Source: Hohaiivirga sp031546825 (GTDB taxonomy: Bacteria; Pseudomonadota; Alphaproteobacteria; Rhizobiales; Beijerinckiaceae). From it: 64,000 bases of DNA. Positions 1 to 6,703 of the stretch are shown one piece after another; position 1 is the stretch's first letter, and each line of letters opens with the position of its first letter. The stretch spans positions 33,646 through 97,645 of the forward strand of contig JAVBJU010000008.1 in NCBI GenBank assembly GCA_031546825.1, given 5' to 3'. A model generated the notes under the pieces. That model saw only the letters and a program-made list of their open reading frames with translations, searched no databases and was not told the origin of the DNA. Both the position numbers and the translations under genes were made by a program.

Positions 1-378
1 GCCTGTCGTTTCCCGCGCAAGATCTTTGAAGAATATGTTGATCGGACGCCCGTATTGATGAAGCGTCTGCACCAATCCACCACCAACGAGCTGATGATGG
101 CCCGCCAGCAGATGGTCCTGCTGGGGCGGCGCACGGCCGAGGAGCGGATCGCGGCATTTCTGGTCGGGCTGCGCAATCGCCTCTATCGGGTTGGCTACCG
201 CTCGGCAACCCTGGCATTGCCCATGAGCCGCCAGGACATCGCCGATTACCTCGGCCTCACCATCGAAACCGTCAGCCGCACGCTGACGAAACTGGCGCGT
301 GACAAGGTGATCCTGATTGTCCCCAACGGCGTCCGATTCCTGATGACGGACAAACTGGAAACGATGGCTGCGCAGTAA
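1..378 (+). CDS. fnrN: FNR-type transcriptional regulator, 3' part (N-terminus outside window)
   Basis: The reading frame is open from the first base, so this is the C-terminal 125 residues of a CRP/FNR-family regulator. The visible part holds the end of the dimerisation helix and the winged helix-turn-helix; the recognition helix has the FNR-type E-x-x-S-R arrangement (TIETVSR), which predicts binding to TTGAT-N4-ATCAA. The second visible residue is a Cys in the context ACRFPR, aligning with the fourth 4Fe-4S ligand (Cys122) of E. coli FNR. That favours an oxygen-sensing FnrN/FnrL protein over the cysteine-free FixK type, but the N-terminal cysteine cluster cannot be seen. The perfect anaerobox about 480 bp downstream, ahead of ccoN, is the obvious target. 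Family call is secure; the exact symbol is inferred. Confidence 0.85.
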   Translation, partial: ACRFPRKIFEEYVDRTPVLMKRLHQSTTNELMMARQQMVLLGRRTAEERIAAFLVGLRNRLYRVGYRSATLALPMSRQDIADYLGLTIETVSRTLTKLARDKVILIVPNGVRFLMTDKLETMAAQ

Positions 379-485
379 TCCGGTAATGTTGTAGTTGGTA
401 CGTTCGGCGGTGACGCAAGTTATGGTGATGCGTTCAGCAGTAAAATCACATATAAATCAATCAAAATTCCATTAATAAACACCGC

Positions 486-571
486 AATTTCGGTGACAGT
501 TTGCTAAATTCTATATTTATGTATCATGTTGCATAAAAAATTTGGGGAATTTAGTAAGCTGTCACCGAAAT
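486..571. repeat. 25-bp inverted repeat with 35-bp spacer
   Basis: The left arm is 486-511 and the right arm is 547-571. The reverse complement of the left arm matches the right arm at 23 of 25 positions, around the shared core CTGTCACCGAAAT. The spacer 512-546 is very AT-rich. No T-run follows either arm, so a simple intrinsic terminator is unlikely. It could be a relic of a small palindromic mobile element, a structured RNA, or an operator pair; nothing in the sequence decides. Confidence 0.75.
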
Positions 572-861
572 CTCGACGCTCTGCTAAGACGACGCTGAAG
601 TACATTGTTTTCCTCCTGCCGCCCCCGTTTCTCAAACGCTGCGTGGGCTATCGGACAGGAAAGTGTAAATCGCAACCAACCTTGCGCCATGGGTGGGTGG
701 ATTAATCCCGACAATCTTCCATAAATGTGCGATACTGCAATGCTGATTGATGGGTCCGGGGGGCGGTCCGTTTGGTCTGTTTTGTCCCGGAATCTGTCAC
801 TTGACCGAACGTTCTACAGGATGCTCTAGCGCAAGCCCTGTTTGATTTTTGTCATGTATCG

Positions 862-875
862 TTGATTTGAATCAA
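862..875. promoter_or_regulatory. FNR/FixK anaerobox upstream of ccoN
   Basis: TTGATTTGAATCAA is a perfect match to the FNR/FixK consensus TTGAT-N4-ATCAA. It is centred about 94 bp before the ccoN start codon. If it acts as a class II activation site (centre near -41), transcription would start near position 910 and leave a leader of about 50 nt. The adjacent fnrN gene encodes a protein with the matching recognition helix, so oxygen-controlled induction of the oxidase operon is well supported by inference. Confidence 0.92.
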
Positions 876-962
876 TGTCTGATTTGAACGATGTGACGAT
901 ATGTTCTTTACAGTGCGACGTGCCGTCCGGATGGCGCACGCCTGCCGAGGAGGAAACGGCTC

Positions 963-2621
963 ATGGCAAACTCTACCTCTTTGCCCATCAAGAGAATGTC
1001 CATAGGCGAGGCCGGGTCGGCCATCGTCTTCACGGCATTCGCACTCTTTTGTATTGTGATTGCTGCGGGGGCCTGGACCACTGCCTACGCTTTCCACGCC
1101 ATTCTGTTCACTGTGGCGTCTGCGGCGAGCGTTTTTCTGATCGTCAATAATTATTACAATCGCGGCGCGGAGCTGCCGCCTCTGATGGTTGGCGATAAGC
1201 CCAACTATAATATGGGGCCGGTCCGGTTTGCCACGATTGCGTCGCTGGTTTGGGGCATTGCCGGGTTCCTGGTGGGCGTCATCGTCGCTTTCCAGATGGC
1301 TTACCCGATCCTCAATCTTGATCTGCAATGGATTTCGTTCGGGCGTCTGCGCACGCTGCACACCTCGGCGGTGATTTTTGCCTTTGGCGGTAACGTCTTG
1401 CTGGCAACCTCGTTTTACGTGGTGCAGCGGACCTGTCGCGCCCGGCTGGCGGGTTATATCACGCCCTGGTTCGTGATCCTCGGCTACAATTTCTTCATCG
1501 TCATCGCGGGCACCGGCTACCTTCTGGGCATCACCCAGGGCAAGGAATATGCCGAGCCCGAATGGTATGCCGATTTGTGGCTCACCGTGGTGTGGGTCGC
1601 CTATCTTCTGGTTTTCCTTGGCACGCTATGGCGCCGCAAGGAGCCGCATATCTATGTTGCCAACTGGTTCTACCTTGCCTTCATCGTCACCATTGCGATG
1701 CTGCATCTGGGCAATAACGCCGCAATTCCTGTGTCGGTGTTCTCGCCAAAATCCTACATCGTCTGGACCGGTGTGCAGGATGCGATGTTCCAGTGGTGGT
1801 ACGGCCATAATGCGGTGGGCTTCTTCCTGACCGCTGGCTTCCTCGGCATCATGTACTACTTCATTCCCAAGCGCGCCGAGCGTCCGGTCTACAGCTACAG
1901 GCTGTCGATCATCCACTTCTGGGCGCTGGTGTTCATGTATATCTGGGCTGGCCCGCACCATCTGCACTACACCGCGCTGCCCGATTGGGCGCAGACGCTC
2001 GGCATGACCTTCTCGGTGATGCTGTGGATGCCGTCATGGGGCGGCATGATCAACGGCCTGATGACGCTGTCGGGTGCATGGGACAAACTCAGGACCGATC
2101 CGGTGCTGCGTCTCATGGTGGTGTCGGTTGCCTTCTACGGCATGTCGACCTTTGAGGGTCCGCTGATGTCGATCAAGGCGGTGAATGCGCTGTCGCACTA
2201 CACCGACTGGGGTATCGGCCACGTTCACTCAGGTGCTTTGGGTTGGGTTGCGTTCGTCTCGTTCGGCGCGATTTACTGCCTGGTTCCCTGGCTGTGGAAC
2301 CGCAAGGAGCTTTATTCGCTCAAGCTCGTCAGCTGGCATTTCTGGATAGCGACGCTCGGCATCGTGCTTTACATCACCTCCATGTGGGTGGCGGGCATCA
2401 TGCAGGGTCTGATGTGGCGCGCTTATACGCCGCTCGGCTTCCTCCAATATTCCATCATCGAAGTGGTTGAGCGGCAGCATATCCTGTATCTCGTCCGTGC
2501 TTGCGGCGGTGTGCTGTTCCTGATTGGTGCACTCATCATGGCCTGGAATATCTTCAAGACGATCTCCTCCGCTGAGCAGGCGTCTCCGGCTCTCGAACCC
2601 GCCCGCGCGGCGGTTCGGTAA
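963..2621 (+). CDS. ccoN: cbb3-type cytochrome c oxidase subunit I
   Basis: Catalytic subunit of the high-affinity haem-copper oxidase that reduces O2 to water in the inner membrane. The 552 residues contain about 12 or more hydrophobic segments. Metal ligands are visible: His133 (LHTSAVIFAFGG, low-spin haem b), His282 (WWYGHNAVGFF) and His332-His333 (GPHHLHYTALP) for CuB, and the GHVHSGALGW segment (His420/His422) for the haems b/b3. The ATG at 963 follows a strong Shine-Dalgarno sequence (AGGAGG). It is the first gene of ccoNOQP, with ccoO starting 15 bp after its stop. The FNR box upstream predicts induction at low oxygen. Length and motifs are normal for the family. Confidence 0.98.
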   Translation: MANSTSLPIKRMSIGEAGSAIVFTAFALFCIVIAAGAWTTAYAFHAILFTVASAASVFLIVNNYYNRGAELPPLMVGDKPNYNMGPVRFATIASLVWGIAGFLVGVIVAFQMAYPILNLDLQWISFGRLRTLHTSAVIFAFGGNVLLATSFYVVQRTCRARLAGYITPWFVILGYNFFIVIAGTGYLLGITQGKEYAEPEWYADLWLTVVWVAYLLVFLGTLWRRKEPHIYVANWFYLAFIVTIAMLHLGNNAAIPVSVFSPKSYIVWTGVQDAMFQWWYGHNAVGFFLTAGFLGIMYYFIPKRAERPVYSYRLSIIHFWALVFMYIWAGPHHLHYTALPDWAQTLGMTFSVMLWMPSWGGMINGLMTLSGAWDKLRTDPVLRLMVVSVAFYGMSTFEGPLMSIKAVNALSHYTDWGIGHVHSGALGWVAFVSFGAIYCLVPWLWNRKELYSLKLVSWHFWIATLGIVLYITSMWVAGIMQGLMWRAYTPLGFLQYSIIEVVERQHILYLVRACGGVLFLIGALIMAWNIFKTISSAEQASPALEPARAAVR

Positions 2622-2636
2622 AGGAAGGAAACGACC

Positions 2637-3374
2637 ATGTCCCTCTGGAACCGTCATAAAATCTTCGAGACCAATTCGATCGTCCTTCTGATCGGCATCT
2701 TGGTCACGATCTCAATCGGCGCCATCGTCGAGATTGCACCGCAGTTCTACCTGCGTAGCACCATCGAAAAGGTGGATGGCATGCGGCCCTATACACCGCT
2801 GGAGCTTGCCGGTCGCGACATCTATGTGCGCGAAGGCTGCTACCAGTGCCACAGCCAGATGATCCGCTCACTGCGCGACGAAGTGGAGCGCTACGGCCAT
2901 TACTCGCTCGCGGCCGAAAGCATGTACGACCATCCCTTCCAATGGGGGTCGAAGCGCACCGGGCCAGACCTGGCCCGTCTCGGCGGCAAGTATTCCGATA
3001 AGTGGCACGTCGATCATCTGAAGAACCCGCGTCAGGTTGTGCCGGCCTCCATCATGCCGGGCTACCCGAGCCTGTTCACCACGGCGCTTGATTACAAGCA
3101 TATCAAGGCCGCAATGAAGGTGCTCGCCATTGAAGGGACGCCCTACAACGACGAAATGATCGCCAAGGCGGATGCCGATCTCGTCGCCCAGGCAAGTGTT
3201 GACGATGCCGGTGTTGATGGCCTGGTCGCGCGTTATCCGCGTTCCATTGCCCGCAAATACACCAACAGCACCGCCGGCCAGCCGAGCGAAGCCGATGCGC
3301 TCATCGCGTATCTGCAGATGCTTGGCACCTTGGTTGACTTCAAAATCTACAACGATAAAGCCAACATTCGATAG
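2637..3374 (+). CDS. ccoO: cbb3-type cytochrome c oxidase subunit II (mono-haem c)
   Basis: Membrane-anchored c-type cytochrome passing electrons to CcoN. Residues 16-36 form a single N-terminal membrane anchor, followed by a periplasmic domain with one haem c motif, CYQCH at 68-72. A later IMPGYPSL segment supplies the likely axial Met. The 245-residue length is typical. The gene starts 15 bp after ccoN behind GGAAGGAAACG and is followed after 10 bp by ccoQ. The pattern is that of a single co-transcribed oxidase operon. Confidence 0.98.
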   Translation: MSLWNRHKIFETNSIVLLIGILVTISIGAIVEIAPQFYLRSTIEKVDGMRPYTPLELAGRDIYVREGCYQCHSQMIRSLRDEVERYGHYSLAAESMYDHPFQWGSKRTGPDLARLGGKYSDKWHVDHLKNPRQVVPASIMPGYPSLFTTALDYKHIKAAMKVLAIEGTPYNDEMIAKADADLVAQASVDDAGVDGLVARYPRSIARKYTNSTAGQPSEADALIAYLQMLGTLVDFKIYNDKANIR

Positions 3375-3384
3375 GAGGGGAGCA

Positions 3385-3540
3385 ATGCCTGAAACTTACG
3401 CCTTTCTCGCCTCTTTCGCACAAACTTTCGGAATGGTGGCGTTCTTGGTCGGGTTCACGGTGACGGTTATCTACGCCTTGAACCCCAAGAGAAAGAAGCA
3501 ATTCGACGCCGCGGCCAACATGCCGCTTCAGGAGGACTGA
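3385..3540 (+). CDS. ccoQ: cbb3-type cytochrome c oxidase subunit CcoQ
   Basis: Small 51-residue membrane protein with one transmembrane helix (about residues 13-32) and a charged cytoplasmic tail (NPKRKKQFD). CcoQ/FixQ stabilises the association of CcoP with the oxidase core. A frame beginning further upstream exists, but the ATG at 3385 follows an excellent Shine-Dalgarno (AGGAGGGG) and lies just after the ccoO stop, so it is the chosen start. ccoP follows 2 bp after the stop codon. Confidence 0.95.
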   Translation: MPETYAFLASFAQTFGMVAFLVGFTVTVIYALNPKRKKQFDAAANMPLQED

Positions 3541-3542
3541 TC

Positions 3543-4478
3543 ATGGCTGAGCACGAAGAACCCAGGATCGACTCCGTGACCGGAATGTCCACCACCGGGC
3601 ATAGCTGGGACGGCATCGAGGAACTCAATTATCCCCTGCCGCGTTGGTGGCTCTACCTGTTCTATATCACCATCGTCTGGTCGATTGGTTACTGGGTGGT
3701 CTATCCCGCCTGGCCCATGGTGCAGAACTACACCGTTGGTGTGTTCGGCTGGCATTCCCGCTCCGCCGTGCAGGAAGACCTCGCGGATCTGAAAGCCCTG
3801 CGTGGACCAATGACCCAAAAGCTGGCCGAAACGCCGCTCGACAAGGTCATCGGCGATTACCAGAAGGGCCAGAACCAGGACGTCTATAACTTCGCCGTTG
3901 CGATGGGTAAGGTGGCTTTTGCCGACAATTGCGCGCCCTGCCACGGCTCCGGCGGTCAAGGGGCGGTTGGTTATCCGAACCTCAATGACGACGTGTGGCT
4001 GTGGGGCGGTACGCCCGAAGAAATCCACGCCACCATCCGTCACGGCGTGCGCTCCACCAGCCCCGAAACGCACATGGGCACCATGACCGCGTTCGGCAAG
4101 GATGGCCTGCTGACCGCCGAGCAGATTTCGCAAGTGGCCGATTTCGTCCGCTCAAAGAACAATCTGCCGGTCGGGCCGAAGGCCAATCTCGCTGCGGGCA
4201 AGCAGGTTTTCGATGAAAACTGCGTGGTTTGCCACGGTGAACAGGGCCAGGGCATGAAGGAGCTGGGCACGCCCAACCTTCTGCCGCTGATGATCAATGG
4301 CAAGCCTGCTCCCAAGGTGTGGCTCTACAATTCCAGCAAGGAGCAAATTGTTGAGGCCGCCACCAATGGGCTCGGCAACGTGATGCCGACTTGGCAGGGC
4401 CGTCTCGACGATGCCACCATCAAGGCGCTCGCCGTCTATGTGGTTAATCTGGGCGGTACGGGCCTCATGAAAAAGTGA
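3543..4478 (+). CDS. ccoP: cbb3-type cytochrome c oxidase subunit III (di-haem c)
   Basis: Di-haem cytochrome that accepts electrons from the cytochrome bc1/c pool and feeds CcoO. The 311 residues comprise an N-terminal cytoplasmic segment, a transmembrane helix near 34-56 and two cytochrome c domains with CAPCH (130-134) and CVVCH (227-231). It starts 2 bp after ccoQ, with the Shine-Dalgarno (CAGGAGG) inside the end of ccoQ. A strong intrinsic terminator follows, so ccoNOQP appears to be one transcription unit. Confidence 0.98.
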   Translation: MAEHEEPRIDSVTGMSTTGHSWDGIEELNYPLPRWWLYLFYITIVWSIGYWVVYPAWPMVQNYTVGVFGWHSRSAVQEDLADLKALRGPMTQKLAETPLDKVIGDYQKGQNQDVYNFAVAMGKVAFADNCAPCHGSGGQGAVGYPNLNDDVWLWGGTPEEIHATIRHGVRSTSPETHMGTMTAFGKDGLLTAEQISQVADFVRSKNNLPVGPKANLAAGKQVFDENCVVCHGEQGQGMKELGTPNLLPLMINGKPAPKVWLYNSSKEQIVEAATNGLGNVMPTWQGRLDDATIKALAVYVVNLGGTGLMKK

Positions 4479-4498
4479 TGCCAGAATGAACGTGAAGA

Positions 4499-4531
4499 AG
4501 CCGCAGACGGTTCGCCCCTGCGGCTTTTTTA
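4499..4531 (+). terminator. Rho-independent terminator after ccoNOQP
   Basis: AGCCGCAG (4499-4506) pairs with CTGCGGCT (4518-4525) and is followed by a run of six T. It lies 20 bp after the ccoP stop codon and separates the structural operon from the ccoG-fixHIS assembly genes. Confidence 0.9.
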
Positions 4532-4649
4532 TTGTAATGATTCCAGAATAGGTGCAGTTATTTTGTAACGCATAGCGGGTCAACGCCACCTGACTGCATC
4601 ACGGTTTGGGTGGAGTGCCGCTCCGGGCATTGGAAGGCAGGAAATCGCG

Positions 4650-6122
4650 ATGACTGATGCTTCGACCATCGGCCCGCTTCCGGGCGATGCCTCTGAACCG
4701 CCTCTCTATGCGGCGCGCAAGAAGATCTATCCGATTGCGGTCAAAGGCCGGTTCCGTACCATCAAATGGGCGATCCTGATCCTCACGCTTGGCGTCTATT
4801 ATTTCCTGCCTTTTGTACGGTGGACCCGTGGCCCGGACGCGCCGACACAGGCGGTGCTGCTCGATATCGCCCATGAGCGGTTCTATTTCTTCGGCATCGA
4901 AATATGGCCACAAGAGGTCTATTATTTCACCGGCATTCTGGTGCTGGCATCCTTCATTCTGTTCCTTATGAATGCGGTCGCCGGGCGGGTGTGGTGCGGC
5001 TATCTCTGCCCCCAAACGGTGTGGACCGACCTGTTCTATGCGGTCGAGCGCCGCATCGAGGGTGATAAGCGCACCCGTGAACGCCGCATCAAGGAAGGTC
5101 GTCGCTTAGAGGCCTTTTCGCTGCTCATCCTCAAGCACTGGATCTGGCTGATGATCGCCTGGTGGACGGGCGGGGCCTGGGTGCTGTATTTCGCCGACGC
5201 GCCAACGCTGGTCGGTCAGCTCGTCACCTTTAGCGCGCCATGGACGGCGTATATCTGGATTGGCATTCTTACCGCGACCACCTATGCGCTGGCAGGCTTC
5301 ATGCGCGAGCAGGTGTGCATCTATATGTGCCCGTGGCCGCGTATCCAGGCGGCGCTCACCGATGAATATGCCCTCAACGTCACCTATGAAATTGATCGCG
5401 GCGAACCGCGGGGCCACGCCAAGAAGAACGATGCGTTGCGTAAGCAGGGACAACCGGCAGGGGATTGTGTCGATTGCGAGCAATGCATCGCGGTCTGTCC
5501 GACCGGCGTCGATATTCGCCAAGGTCTGCAACTTGGCTGCATCCAGTGCGGGTTGTGCATCGATGCCTGCAACAACGTGATGGAAAAAATCGGTCGCCCG
5601 CGCAATCTCATTTTTTATGACACCGACATCAACATCAAGCTGCGTGAAGAGGGCAAACAGCCGATCAAGCCGCGGATATTCCGTCCGCGCACGGTGCTCT
5701 ATGCGTTGCTTATCTCGGTGGTTGCCGCGGCGATGCTCTATTCGCTGCTCAATCGCCAGACGGAAATTTTCTCGGTGCTGCACGACCGCAACCCCGTTTC
5801 CGTGCGCATGTCAGATGGCAGCGTCCGCAACGCCTATACCGTGCGCCTTGGCAACAAGAGTCATGACGCCCGCACCTTCACCCTGAGCGTGATGGGCCTT
5901 GATAACGCGACGCTTGAGGTGGTCAATCGCTTCGAGGCCAACAAGGCTGGAGTTCCCGAGGTCACGGTTGGGCCGGACCAGACGCTGGAAGTTCGAGTGT
6001 TGGTCACCGTCCACGAAAATGCGCCCGCCATGAAGGAAATCATCTTCACCATCACCGACATTGTCGAGCCCGCCAATAACGTAAAAGTGAGAGACCATTT
6101 CTTCGATGAGAATCGCCGCTGA
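4650..6122 (+). CDS. ccoG: cbb3 oxidase assembly iron-sulfur protein CcoG/FixG
   Basis: Membrane-bound ferredoxin-like protein needed for maturation of the cbb3 oxidase, with a proposed role in copper handling (Cu(II) reduction). The 490 residues show several N-terminal membrane helices, conserved CGYLCPQ (116-122) and CIYMCPWP (223-230) cysteine pairs, and two 4Fe-4S clusters with Cys273/276/279/283 and Cys297/300/303/307. The C-terminus is a beta-rich periplasmic domain after a helix near 345-365. No second anaerobox was found in the 118 bp between the ccoP terminator and this start. fixH follows closely, as in other fixGHIS operons. Confidence 0.97.
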   Translation: MTDASTIGPLPGDASEPPLYAARKKIYPIAVKGRFRTIKWAILILTLGVYYFLPFVRWTRGPDAPTQAVLLDIAHERFYFFGIEIWPQEVYYFTGILVLASFILFLMNAVAGRVWCGYLCPQTVWTDLFYAVERRIEGDKRTRERRIKEGRRLEAFSLLILKHWIWLMIAWWTGGAWVLYFADAPTLVGQLVTFSAPWTAYIWIGILTATTYALAGFMREQVCIYMCPWPRIQAALTDEYALNVTYEIDRGEPRGHAKKNDALRKQGQPAGDCVDCEQCIAVCPTGVDIRQGLQLGCIQCGLCIDACNNVMEKIGRPRNLIFYDTDINIKLREEGKQPIKPRIFRPRTVLYALLISVVAAAMLYSLLNRQTEIFSVLHDRNPVSVRMSDGSVRNAYTVRLGNKSHDARTFTLSVMGLDNATLEVVNRFEANKAGVPEVTVGPDQTLEVRVLVTVHENAPAMKEIIFTITDIVEPANNVKVRDHFFDENRR

Positions 6123-6193
6123 AGCCGAAGCGCTCTATAGTGCAGCGACGTTTTGACGTAAAAACCCATAAATCGGACGGGAAGAGAAATAGA

Positions 6194-6697
6194 ATGCCTG
6201 GCATGGAAGACACAACGGGGTTCAGACTGAACGGCTGGCATGTTCTCTCGATTTTGGTCGGCGTATTCGGCATTGTCATGGCGGTTAATTTCTACATGGT
6301 TCATGTGGCGCTGACGACCATGAGCGGCATCGACACCCGCAATGCTTACCAGCGCGGCCTGGAATACGGCAAAGATGTCACCGGGGCTCAGGAACAGGAC
6401 AAGCTGCAATGGGTTGTCGATATCACCGTGCGCCCCGGCCCAGGCCCCGACCGTGCCGTGACGGTTTCTGCGCTTGATAAGGACAAGCACCCGGTAGCTG
6501 GCCTCAAAGCCAAGCTCTCCCTCGTCAATCCGTCCGATGCCCGCAAGGATCAATCAGTGGTGCTCAGTGAAGAGGGCCCCGGCATCTTCACCGGAGCCTT
6601 CAAGGCGGAAGGCGGCAGGTGGTTTCTGCAGTTGATGCTTGATGACCCGAGCGGCACGATGCGGTTCCGTTCCAGAAATACCGTGACATTGCAATAA
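6194..6697 (+). CDS. fixH: FixH family cbb3 oxidase assembly protein
   Basis: Single-span membrane protein with a periplasmic Ig-like domain that is required, with FixI and FixS, for cbb3 oxidase assembly. The hydrophobic helix spans about residues 16-38 (HVLSILVGVFGIVMAVNF). The frame could begin at 6140, but the ATG at 6194 follows GGGAAGAG at good spacing and gives the usual 167-residue length, so it is preferred. The gene sits between ccoG and fixI on the same strand, with only 6 bp to fixI. Confidence 0.9.
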   Translation: MPGMEDTTGFRLNGWHVLSILVGVFGIVMAVNFYMVHVALTTMSGIDTRNAYQRGLEYGKDVTGAQEQDKLQWVVDITVRPGPGPDRAVTVSALDKDKHPVAGLKAKLSLVNPSDARKDQSVVLSEEGPGIFTGAFKAEGGRWFLQLMLDDPSGTMRFRSRNTVTLQ

Positions 6698-6703
6698 ACC
6701 GCC

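Larger units (their letters stand above)
379..961. other. Long intergenic region between fnrN and ccoN
   Basis: About 580 bp without a credible gene. The first 200 bp are clearly AT-rich compared with the surroundings and hold a 25-bp inverted repeat (486-571). The last 100 bp hold the FNR box (862-875) and the ccoN ribosome-binding site (gaggaggaaac just before 963). A short frame at 875-1150 overlaps ccoN in another phase and is not believed. No tRNA-like cloverleaf or known riboswitch was recognised. Confidence 0.7.

Noticed and set aside
189..191. Release factor 1 reads PDT rather than the PAT of E. coli at its stop-codon recognition loop (residues 189-191 of prfA, at 12672-13754)
   Set aside because: Only the Pro and Thr are essential in the P-x-T motif, and acidic residues in the middle are normal for alphaproteobacterial RF1.
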